The position numbers and the translations under genes were made by a program. A stretch of DNA of 6,386 nt from Sphingomonadales bacterium (GTDB lineage: Bacteria; Pseudomonadota; Alphaproteobacteria; Sphingomonadales; Sphingomonadaceae), in assembly GCA_004292705.1 (NCBI GenBank), contig RDXA01000136.1:1-6386 (forward strand), written 5' to 3'. Below are positions 1 through 6,200 of this stretch, piece by piece. The notes beneath the pieces are model-generated. The model searched no databases, had not been told where the DNA came from, and saw only the letters and a program-made list of their open reading frames with translations. Numbering within the stretch: position 1 is the first letter of the stretch; each line of letters begins with the position of its first letter.

Positions 1-932
1 ATCGAATCGATTTCGTCGATGAAGATGATCGCGGGGGCGGCGCGGGTGGCTTCCTCGAAGACTTCGCGCAGGCGCTTTTCCGATTCGCCATAGCCCGAAC
101 CCATGATCTCCGGACCGTTGATGGTGAAGAATTCCGCGTCGCTTTCATTCGCCACGGCTTGCGCCAGCCGGGTCTTGCCCGTGCCTGGCGGGCCATGGAG
201 CAACACACCCTTGGGCGGTTCCACGCCGAGGCGAATGAACAGCTCCGGATAACGCAGCGGCAGTTCCACCATTTCGCGCAGCGCGCGGATGGTTTCCTCC
301 ATCCCGCCGACATCGTCATAGTTCACTACCGCACGGCCATCGCGCGGTTCCTCGAACTCGGCGCGCAGTTCGACTTCGGTGTTCTCGTCGATATGGACGA
401 TGCCCTTGGGGCTGGTCGAAGTGACCGTCAGGCGGATTTGCGTCAGCGCATAGGCCGGGGCGCGCAGCAGCTGGCGCACGTCGGCGGGCATGTTCTGCAC
501 GGGCTGCTGGCCGGTGGTGGCGACCAGATCACCGGCCATCAGCGGGCGCCGGAAGAAATTGCGCTTGAGCGCCTGGGTCGGCCCTTGCAGCCGCATTTCG
601 CGCTGGGCCGGGGCGAAGACGACGCGGGTGGCGGGGCGCGATTCGCCGCGCGCGATCTCGACATGCTCGCCCGATCCGACCTCGGCATTGCCGCGCTGGA
701 GCCCGTCGAGACGCACCACGTCGAGCGCATCGTCTTCTGCGTAGGCAGCCATGGCGATGGCGGCGGTAATCCGCTTGCCACGGATTTCGACCACGTCGCC
801 TTCGGTGATTCCGAGCTTCTGGAAGGCGGAGCGCGGTATCCGGGCGATCCCGGCGCCTGATTCTTCCTGACGCGCAGGGGCGACCTGGAGCCGGGCAGTG
901 CGGGGCGGAGCGGCGGTTTCAGCGGCGGCCAT
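1..932 (-). CDS. CDC48/VAT-type AAA+ ATPase, N-terminal part (cut by window edge)
   Basis: An ATP-driven protein unfoldase or segregase of the CDC48/p97/VAT family, expected to act in the cytoplasm as a hexameric ring. The first 310 residues are visible. Residues about 13-95 fit the CDC48 N-terminal double-psi barrel (the ARIPRSAFQKLGITEGDVVEI stretch falls at about 30-50), and about 105-190 fit CDC48 domain 2. The linker YDDVGGM (205-211) opens the first AAA domain. Walker A GPPGTGKT is at 247-254 and Walker B IIFIDE at 302-307, four residues before the cut. The family normally has a second AAA domain, which would lie outside the window. The ATG at 932 is chosen because an AGGA (942-945 on the plus strand) sits 9 nt upstream; an in-frame ATG at 941 abuts that AGGA and is too close. 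The pore-loop region reads EIMGSGYGESE, where archaeal and eukaryotic members usually have SKYYGES or SKLAGES. The gene is divergent from the CoA-transferase operon. Family is certain; the client proteins are unknown. Confidence 0.95.
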   Translation of the reverse strand, partial: MAAAETAAPPRTARLQVAPARQEESGAGIARIPRSAFQKLGITEGDVVEIRGKRITAAIAMAAYAEDDALDVVRLDGLQRGNAEVGSGEHVEIARGESRPATRVVFAPAQREMRLQGPTQALKRNFFRRPLMAGDLVATTGQQPVQNMPADVRQLLRAPAYALTQIRLTVTSTSPKGIVHIDENTEVELRAEFEEPRDGRAVVNYDDVGGMEETIRALREMVELPLRYPELFIRLGVEPPKGVLLHGPPGTGKTRLAQAVANESDAEFFTINGPEIMGSGYGESEKRLREVFEEATRAAPAIIFIDEIDS

Positions 933-1040
933 AGGAGGCATTCCTGTGCAATCGGTTCGAACCAGATAGCTAGGAAGCGCGATAATCGAATGCAATCAGC
1001 CAAGGCCCGCGCCGCAGTTCGTGCCGCAGCGGCCGTGCAG

Positions 1041-1068
1041 AAAAAAAGCCCGGCACAAGGCCGGGCTT
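1041..1068 (-). terminator. Intrinsic terminator facing the minus strand
   Basis: Read on the minus strand this is a perfect 9-bp stem, AAGCCCGGC (1068-1060) pairing with GCCGGGCTT (1054-1046), around a 5-nt loop, followed by a run of seven T (1047-1041). The plus-strand side continues TTAAAAAG without a T run, so it should work only for minus-strand transcripts. No protein gene lies directly upstream on that strand, and the ATPase start codon is about 110 bp downstream. It therefore ends either a small non-coding transcript or a leader of the ATPase mRNA. Confidence 0.85.
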
Positions 1069-1137
1069 AAAAAGTTTGGGAGAGGATGCCTGAAAGGCAC
1101 TCTTCAAATGCCGCAATCGATCGCATTGTGCAAGTGC
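1041..1137 (-). ncRNA. Candidate small RNA ending at the orphan terminator
   Basis: The 3' end is set by the intrinsic terminator at 1041-1068. Just upstream on the minus strand a hairpin forms from GTGCC (1100-1096), loop TTTCA, GGCAT (1090-1086), and is followed by CCTCTCCC (1085-1078). That pyrimidine stretch is complementary to Shine-Dalgarno sequences, a common feature of alphaproteobacterial trans-acting sRNAs. The order of hairpin, single-stranded AAACTTTTTAA linker and GC-rich terminator hairpin is typical of Hfq-type sRNAs. The 5' end near 1137 is a guess from a weak promoter (TTGGTT at 1173-1168, TATGTC at 1149-1144, 18-bp spacer). I cannot match it to a named RNA family. It could instead be an attenuating leader of the downstream ATPase gene. 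Confidence 0.4.
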
Positions 1138-1409
1138 GAAAGCGACATAATTGAGTGCAAAAAGCGCAACCAATGTCCGGTCTTCCGATTATCCATGCGG
1201 AAAAATGCAAATTGCTGCCTAAAATAGCGGCATTCGCTCAAAAAGCAGGCAGATTTGGCCTTTATGACTCTTTTGCGTCGCAACATGAATGGTGATTCGA
1301 CTTTGGTGCTTGCGCAGGCGTGACAGCCCGCGCCCAACGCACTAATCACTGCCACGATCTCGTGAACCGGGATCACCTTTGCGCGACAACACAAAAGCAG
1401 ACAGGCCCG

Positions 1410-2132
1410 ATGACAAAGCTCTATCCTGACGCCGCCAGTGCGCTCGACGGCGTTCTCCGGAACGACATGCTGATCGCTGCGGGTGGTTTCGGCCTGTGCG
1501 GCCTACCCGAGCGGTTGCTCGACGCGATCCGCGATGCGGGGGTGACCGGCCTCACCTTCGCCAGCAACAATGCCGGGATCGACAATGAAGGCATCGGCAA
1601 GCTGCTGCGCACCCGGCAGGTACGGAAAATGATCAGCTCCTATGTCGGCGAGAACAAGGAGTTCGAGCGGCAATATCTGGCGGGCGAGCTCGAAGTGGAG
1701 TTCTGCCCGCAAGGCACGCTCGCCGAACGGATGCGCGCTGGCGGGGCGGGCATCCCCGGCTTCTACACCCGCACGGGCGTCGGGACCGAGGTCGCCAAGG
1801 GCAAGGAACACAAGGATTTTCCCGACCGTGACGGGGTGATGCAGACCTACATCCTCGAACACGGCATCTTCGCCGACCTCGCCATCGTCAAGGCATGGAA
1901 GGCCGACACCACCGGTAACCTCGTGTTCCGCAAGACCGCCCGCAACTTCAATCTTCCGGCGGCGACGTGCGGCAAGGTGTGCGTTGCCGAGGTCGAGGAA
2001 GTGGTGCCCGCAGGTGCGCTTGATCCCGATCAGATCCACCTTCCAGGCGTGTTCGTGAACCGCATCGTCTGTGGCGCGCCTTACGACAAGAAGATCGAGT
2101 TCCGCACCGTGCGGGAAAGGGAGGCAGCATGA
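1410..2132 (+). CDS. scoA: 3-oxoacid CoA-transferase subunit A (SCOT type, alpha)
   Basis: Alpha subunit of a family I CoA-transferase, most likely succinyl-CoA:3-oxoacid (acetoacetate) CoA-transferase, a cytoplasmic enzyme of ketone-body and short 3-oxoacid use. The 240-residue protein carries GGFGLCGLP at 25-33, close to the family signature 1; the usual glycine before it (DG) is Asp here (ND). The later stretch with KAWKAD, GNLVFRKTARNFN and LPGVFVNRIV is characteristic of SCOT subunits rather than of 3-oxoadipate CoA-transferases. The ATG at 1410 gives the usual N-terminus (MTKLYP...) and length; an in-frame GTG at 1320 would add 30 unrelated residues. The ribosome site is weak, with only AGG five bases before ATG. 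The stop overlaps the start region of the beta subunit. A different 3-oxoacid substrate cannot be excluded. Confidence 0.93.
   Translation: MTKLYPDAASALDGVLRNDMLIAAGGFGLCGLPERLLDAIRDAGVTGLTFASNNAGIDNEGIGKLLRTRQVRKMISSYVGENKEFERQYLAGELEVEFCPQGTLAERMRAGGAGIPGFYTRTGVGTEVAKGKEHKDFPDRDGVMQTYILEHGIFADLAIVKAWKADTTGNLVFRKTARNFNLPAATCGKVCVAEVEEVVPAGALDPDQIHLPGVFVNRIVCGAPYDKKIEFRTVREREAA
2118..2124 (+). promoter_or_regulatory. Strong ribosome binding site of the beta subunit, deciding its start
   Basis: AGGGAGG lies inside the last codons of the alpha subunit. It is 7 nt from the ATG at 2132 and only 4 nt from the adjacent in-frame ATG at 2129. The spacing favours 2132, which also gives the M-x-W N-terminus I expect for this subunit. 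Both starts overlap the alpha-subunit stop codon, which points to translational coupling and balanced subunit synthesis. Confidence 0.7.
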
Positions 2133-2767
2133 TGGGCTGGACCCGCGACCAGATGGCCGCCCGCGCCGCGCGCGAATTGCAGGACGGCTATTACGTCAAC
2201 CTCGGCATCGGCATCCCGACGCTGGTGGCCAACCACATTCCTGAAGGCATGATGGTGACCCTGCAAAGCGAGAACGGCATGCTCGGCATCGGGCCGTTCC
2301 CCCATGATGACGAAGTCGACGCGGACCTCATCAATGCGGGCAAGCAGACCATCAGCGAATTGCCGCACAGCGCCTATTTCGACAGTGCCACCAGCTTTGC
2401 GATGATCCGCGGCGGGCATATCGACCTCACCGTGCTCGGCGCGATGGAGGTGGCCGAGAACGGCGACATCGCCAATTGGATGATCCCCGGCAAGATGATC
2501 AAGGGCATGGGCGGGGCGATGGATCTGGTTGCGGGGGTGAAGAGGATCATCGTGGTGATGGACCACACCTCGAAGGACGGGACGCCGAAGTTCATCCCCG
2601 CCTGCACCCTGCCACTGACCGGCGCGGGGGTGGTGGACATGGTGATCACCAATCTCGCAGTGTTCCAGCGGCCTGCCAAGGGCGAGCCTTTCCGCCTCAT
2701 CGAGATGGCTCCCGGCGTCACCGAGGCTGATATCGCGGCGACCACCACCGCGCATTACGTCGTCTGA
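2132..2767 (+). CDS. scoB: 3-oxoacid CoA-transferase subunit B (SCOT type, beta)
   Basis: Beta subunit of the CoA-transferase and carrier of the catalytic glutamate. The motif LQSENGMLG matches family signature 2, with the nucleophile at Glu47 (Glu48 if the preceding ATG at 2129 is used). In the known mechanism this residue forms a glutamyl-CoA thioester during transfer from succinyl-CoA to the 3-oxoacid. Other family features are NLGIGIPTLVANH near 23-35, GGHIDLTVLGAMEV in the middle and the PGKMIKGMGGAMDLV stretch after it. At 211 residues it has the normal length for a separate beta subunit. The start is placed by the Shine-Dalgarno spacing. Its TGA stop shares one base with the ATG of the following hydrolase, so the three genes are almost certainly on one mRNA. 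Confidence 0.93.
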   Translation: MGWTRDQMAARAARELQDGYYVNLGIGIPTLVANHIPEGMMVTLQSENGMLGIGPFPHDDEVDADLINAGKQTISELPHSAYFDSATSFAMIRGGHIDLTVLGAMEVAENGDIANWMIPGKMIKGMGGAMDLVAGVKRIIVVMDHTSKDGTPKFIPACTLPLTGAGVVDMVITNLAVFQRPAKGEPFRLIEMAPGVTEADIAATTTAHYVV

Positions 2768-3651
2768 TGAAGCGGGCGTTTGCGCTGACAGGGCTGGCGG
2801 TCGTTGCAGCCCTTGGCGGACTGCTCGCCGTCACCTCGCCGCCACGGCTGCTCTCGTGGTACGACCGCGCGTCGGGCGGCACAGCAGGTGCGCGGCTTGT
2901 CGCGGAGGGCGTGACTTTCGGCAGCCAAGGGCAGAGCCTCGATGTCTGGGCACCCGAAGGCGAGGCCGGGCGGCCGCACCCTGTCGTCATCTTCTGGTAC
3001 GGCGGCGGCTGGGCCAAGGGCGACCGCGCCTCCTATGCCTTTGCCGGACGGGCCTTGGCGCGTGAGGGCTTCCTCGTGGTCATCCCCGACTACCGCAAGG
3101 TGCCAGACGTCCACTTCCCCGCTTTTCTCGACGACGGGGCCGAGGCGGTCGCATGGGTGCAGGGCAACATCGCGCAGTTTCGCGGCGACCCCGCGCGCAT
3201 CGCCTTCATGGGCCATTCGGCGGGGGCCTATCAGGCGGTGATGCTGGCGCTCGATGCCAAGCGGCTGGAGGCGGCAGGAGCGGACCGCAAGGGGGTCAAG
3301 GCCGCGGTCGGCCTTTCGGGCCCCTACGACTTCTACCCCTTCGACAAGCCGCGTTCGATCGCTGCGTTCAGCCAGTGGCCGCGCCCGCTGGAGACCCAGC
3401 CGATCACCTTCGCCCACGCCGATGCCGCGCCCCTGCTGCTGGTGACCTCGGACGGGGACGAGACTGTGCGCCCGAAGAACGCCAACAATCTCGGCGCCCG
3501 CTTGCGCGAACTGGGCGCGCCGGTCGACGTCAGGAACTACGGTCCGCTCGATCACGAGGAGATCGTGATGGCGCTCTCCGTCCCGTTCCGCGCCAAGGGC
3601 CCGGTGCTGGCTGACAGCGTCGCTTTTCTGCGCCAGCATCTCGGGAAGTAG
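2767..3651 (+). CDS. Alpha/beta hydrolase (esterase-like), exported or membrane-anchored
   Basis: A serine hydrolase of the alpha/beta fold, 294 residues, related to carboxylesterase/BD-FAE-type enzymes. After K2-R3, residues about 5-23 form a hydrophobic segment without a lipobox cysteine, so it is either a signal peptide or a membrane anchor and the enzyme should face the periplasm. The oxyanion motif is YGGGW at 78-82 (often HGGG in relatives). The nucleophile elbow GHSAG puts Ser151 at the centre. Asp231 (in SDGDETVRP) and His263 (in GPLDHEE) complete the likely triad. The start is fixed by the TGATG overlap with the beta-subunit stop; there is no good ribosome site, so translation probably depends on coupling. 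Its place between two CoA-transferases suggests it releases an organic acid that is then activated. The true substrate is unknown. Confidence 0.9.
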   Translation: MKRAFALTGLAVVAALGGLLAVTSPPRLLSWYDRASGGTAGARLVAEGVTFGSQGQSLDVWAPEGEAGRPHPVVIFWYGGGWAKGDRASYAFAGRALAREGFLVVIPDYRKVPDVHFPAFLDDGAEAVAWVQGNIAQFRGDPARIAFMGHSAGAYQAVMLALDAKRLEAAGADRKGVKAAVGLSGPYDFYPFDKPRSIAAFSQWPRPLETQPITFAHADAAPLLLVTSDGDETVRPKNANNLGARLRELGAPVDVRNYGPLDHEEIVMALSVPFRAKGPVLADSVAFLRQHLGK

Positions 3652-3654
3652 CCG

Positions 3655-4806
3655 ATGTGGTTCGACCAGCCCCGCAACCCCAACGCCCCGCTCGCGGGCC
3701 TCAAGTTGGTGGAGCTCGCCCGCGTTCTGGCGGGGCCGTTCTGCGGGCAGATCTTGGCAGACCTCGGTGCGGACGTCATCAAGGTCGAAAGCCCCGAAGG
3801 CGACGGTACCCGGCTGTGGGGCCCGCCCTGGGTCGAGCGCACCGACGCGCAAGGCACCATCCACCGCGAGGCGGCATACTACCACGCCTGCAATCGCGGC
3901 AAACGCTCGATCATCGCTGACTTCGGCGACGCAGGCGACCTCGCGCGGGTCAAGGCGCTGATCGCCGATGCCGATGTGGTGATCGAGAACTTCAAGACCG
4001 GCAGCCTCACCAAGTTCGGCCTCGATTACGCCAGCTGCGCCGCTGCCAACCCTGCCCTTGTCTATTGCTCGATCACCGGCTTCGGCCTGACCGGCCCGCG
4101 CGCGCATGAGGCGGGATACGACTTCGTGGTGCAGGGGATGAGCGGCTTCATGTCGCTCACCGGCGAGCCTGACGGGCACCCGGTCAAGATGGGCATCTCG
4201 ATCAGCGACCTGTCGACCGGGGTGTGGGCGGCGAACGGCATTCAGGCGGCACTGCTGATGCGGGCGCGCACCGGGCGGGGGCAACAGGTCGATATCAGCC
4301 TGATGGATTCCTCGGTCGCGCTGCTCTCGAATCAGGCGACCTACTACCTCACCACCGGGCACAACCCGCCGCGGATGGGCAATGCCCATGCGCAGGTCGC
4401 GCCCTACGGTGTCTTCGCGGTGAGCGATGGTCATGTGATCCTCGCGCCTGCCAATGACGGACTGTTCCACAAGCTGATGGATCTGCTCGGCCTCGCCCCG
4501 CTCAAGACCGATCCGCGCTTCCTCGCCAATGGGGATCGCACCACCAATGCCAAGGCACTGGATGCGGCCATCGCGGCCGCGACGGCAGGCTGGACCAAGC
4601 AGGGCCTGCTCGATGCCTGCCATGCAGCGGGGGTTCCCGCCGGGCCGATCAACCGGCTGGACGAGGTGTTCGCCGATCCGCAGGTGGTGGCGCGGGGCAT
4701 GCGGGTCGAGCTTGGCGGGATGGTGGGGGTGCGCAGCCCCTTCGTGTTCTCGGACGCGGAACTCGCGTTCGACCGGCCCTCGCCCATCCACGGGCAGGAC
4801 GGCTGA
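3655..4806 (+). CDS. CaiB/BaiF (family III) CoA-transferase
   Basis: A family III CoA-transferase of 383 residues, the normal length for this cytoplasmic family, which moves CoA between carboxylic acids through aspartyl intermediates. The N-terminal part has the typical LVELARVLAGPFCGQ and LGADVIKVE stretches (about 18-45), followed by NRGKRS (80-85) and VIENFK (109-114). The likely catalytic aspartate is Asp185 in ISDLSTG, by analogy with the GDSNTG-type site of formyl-CoA transferase. The C-terminal part has AGVPAGPI and DPQVVARGM, as usual. The family also includes alpha-methylacyl-CoA racemases, so the reaction is not fixed by sequence. It starts 3 bp after the hydrolase stop, with a GGGAAG ribosome site inside the end of that gene, and is the last gene of the operon. 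Confidence 0.92.
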   Translation: MWFDQPRNPNAPLAGLKLVELARVLAGPFCGQILADLGADVIKVESPEGDGTRLWGPPWVERTDAQGTIHREAAYYHACNRGKRSIIADFGDAGDLARVKALIADADVVIENFKTGSLTKFGLDYASCAAANPALVYCSITGFGLTGPRAHEAGYDFVVQGMSGFMSLTGEPDGHPVKMGISISDLSTGVWAANGIQAALLMRARTGRGQQVDISLMDSSVALLSNQATYYLTTGHNPPRMGNAHAQVAPYGVFAVSDGHVILAPANDGLFHKLMDLLGLAPLKTDPRFLANGDRTTNAKALDAAIAAATAGWTKQGLLDACHAAGVPAGPINRLDEVFADPQVVARGMRVELGGMVGVRSPFVFSDAELAFDRPSPIHGQDG

Positions 4807-4932
4807 CGGCGCCGCCGGCGCGTGTTGGAGACACATGAGACACTGTCCAGAACCGGAAAACCGCCCCATGCGTCCCGCTTCGCGAACAGGGGCAGGAGCG
4901 GTCGCACGCGGAGAGTCATCACCGCAGTCGTG
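4807..4932. other. Convergent intergenic gap with a short GC hairpin
   Basis: This 126-bp gap separates the 3' ends of the CaiB-type gene and the DUF418 gene. Right after the CaiB stop, GCGCC (4809-4813) can pair with GGCGC (4817-4821) over a 3-nt loop, but no T run follows on either strand, so a classic intrinsic terminator is not evident. A 7-bp direct repeat GAGACAC occurs at 4828-4834 and 4837-4843. Nothing else is recognised. Confidence 0.5.
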
Positions 4933-6141
4933 TCAGGTCTTTCGGGTGTAGGAAAGCGCCCGCGCTCCGCCGCGCCACATCCGCTCGAACGGGCCTTGGC
5001 CAAGCCGCTCTACCCACGGCGGCGACCATGCCAGCATCGCGGCAATCGGCACCAGTCCGAGCGCAAAGGCCTGCCAGCGAGTCACCTCGCCGAACAGCCC
5101 CAGCCCCCAGCTGGCGAAGATCGCCGACAGGATCACGCTGGTCATCAGGTAATTGCTCAGCGACAGACGGCCAACCGCCGCGAGCCGTCCCACCAAGCCA
5201 CGATTTTTGAGCAAGAATGCCATCGCCAAAGCGGCGTAGCTCAGCGCCAGAGCCATGTCGAACGGGGCCGAGAGCACCAGCGCGACCGGGCCGACCAGCG
5301 CGGCCGGGAAGCCGCTCGCCACCAGCCATGCGGCCAGACCCAGCAGCCCCGGCAGCGCAACCAGCGCAGCGATCCCTGCCACGCGTTGCAGCCGGAACGT
5401 GCGCCATTCGCCTTTCAGCATCCCGCCCCGCCACAGACCCATGCCGAGTGCAATTGCAGACAGGTTGAGCGGCAGCGATGCGGCCACTGTTGCCAGCTGT
5501 GCCGGAATACCAAGGCTGCGACGGGCTACCCGTTCGGTCAGCCCTCCGCGGCCCTGTTCCAGCAGCATCAGGATCGTGGGCGAATCATGCCCGAACTGCC
5601 GCTCCGCCCACAGCAGCGCGTCAGCCCCCCCTTGCTGCGTGTAGAACGCCACCAAGGGTGCGCCAAGAACGACCAGGCCCAGAGCCAGATGGACCATTAG
5701 CAGTCCCAGCGCGACCGCGATCAGCGCCCGTGCCGCCAGCCGCGCCAGCCAGGGCAGCGCCAAGCCCGCCAGCGCGTAGGCGCGCAGCACATCATTGCTG
5801 GCGAGCAGGGTCGCGTGGATAAGGCCGATACCCAGCAGCACCGCCATGCGCGCGAAATGCGCTCGCCAGGGTGCAGCACCGCCCCGCTCGATCAGGATCA
5901 GGCACCCCGCGCCGAACAGCATCGCGAACAGGGTGCGGAACTTGTCCTCGATGAAGATGAAGCTGCCCAGCCACACCCAGTAATCCGGCGCGCTCGTCGC
6001 GCCGTAGGACAACGGGTTGTAATAGGCCGGTCCGGGCAGGGCGAAGGCGAGGACATTCATCCCCACAATCCCGATCACGGCGATGCCGCGCAAAGCATCG
6101 AGCGCGACAATGCGTTCCGATTCAGGGGTGGGCTGGGTCAC
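4933..6141 (-). CDS. DUF418 domain-containing polytopic membrane protein
   Basis: An inner-membrane protein of the DUF418 family, whose function is not established. From the GTG at 6141 it is 402 residues. LDALRGIAVIGIVGMN (14-29) is the usual N-terminal signature leading into the first membrane helix. Many hydrophobic segments follow, consistent with about ten helices. FIEDKFRTLFAMLFGAG lies in the first third. The C-terminal DUF418 block begins near 324 with GRLSLSNYL and ends with GPFERMWRGG (383-392). A GTG at 6198 would add 19 Arg/Pro-rich residues unlike family members and would start only 3 bp from the repeat element, so 6141 is preferred, although no good ribosome site is visible at either. 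It lies on the same strand as metK but is separated from it by a structured repeat, so co-transcription is uncertain. Confidence 0.9.
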   Translation of the reverse strand: MTQPTPESERIVALDALRGIAVIGIVGMNVLAFALPGPAYYNPLSYGATSAPDYWVWLGSFIFIEDKFRTLFAMLFGAGCLILIERGGAAPWRAHFARMAVLLGIGLIHATLLASNDVLRAYALAGLALPWLARLAARALIAVALGLLMVHLALGLVVLGAPLVAFYTQQGGADALLWAERQFGHDSPTILMLLEQGRGGLTERVARRSLGIPAQLATVAASLPLNLSAIALGMGLWRGGMLKGEWRTFRLQRVAGIAALVALPGLLGLAAWLVASGFPAALVGPVALVLSAPFDMALALSYAALAMAFLLKNRGLVGRLAAVGRLSLSNYLMTSVILSAIFASWGLGLFGEVTRWQAFALGLVPIAAMLAWSPPWVERLGQGPFERMWRGGARALSYTRKT

Positions 6142-6200
6142 CGGGCGATGTCTAACGCATCTGTCAGGACGCCGCAGTGGTTTTCTCGACGGTCGCACAG

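Larger units (their letters stand above)
933..1409. other. Divergent intergenic region, partly AT-rich, no protein gene supported
   Basis: This 477-bp stretch separates the minus-strand AAA ATPase from the plus-strand CoA-transferase operon and must hold both promoters. Open frames in it are short, use codons unlike the neighbours and resemble no family I know. From about 1110 to 1290 it is clearly richer in A/T than the flanking genes. Visible structure is an intrinsic terminator on the minus strand, a short hairpin beside it, GTGCAA-like repeats at 1128-1169, a nested inverted repeat at 1215-1252 and the palindrome TTGCG-T-CGCAA at 1273-1283. A weak plus-strand promoter is possible with GTGACA at 1320-1325 and TAATCA at 1343-1348 (17-bp spacer), but the -10 match is poor. 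On the minus strand TTGCAT followed after 17 bp by TAGCTA, between about 1000 and 960, is an equally weak candidate for the ATPase gene. Confidence 0.7.

Noticed and set aside
159..860. A 233-codon plus-strand open frame opposite the ATPase gene
   Set aside because: The minus strand encodes clear Walker A, Walker B and CDC48 N-domain sequence over the same bases.
1189..1197. TTATCCATG resembling a DnaA box in the AT-rich gap
   Set aside because: Two mismatches to TTATCCACA and no further boxes nearby, so there is no support for a replication origin.
970..1394. Small open frames of 67-96 codons on both strands of the intergenic region, including one spanning the terminator
   Set aside because: No plausible ribosome site, no family resemblance, low-quality composition and, for one, an intrinsic terminator inside it.
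2755..4869. A 704-codon open frame on the minus strand opposite the hydrolase and CaiB-type genes
   Set aside because: It is antisense to two well-supported genes, is rich in Arg/His/Gly with no recognisable domain, and is explained by the high GC content and codon bias of the plus strand.
4822..5700. A 292-codon plus-strand open frame across the DUF418 gene
   Set aside because: Composition (Gln, Arg, His, Pro rich) and lack of any domain match an antisense shadow; the minus-strand DUF418 protein accounts for the region.
6142..6198. N-terminal extension of the DUF418 protein to a GTG at 6198
   Set aside because: The 19 extra residues are Arg/Pro rich, unlike the family N-terminus, and would begin almost inside the repeat.
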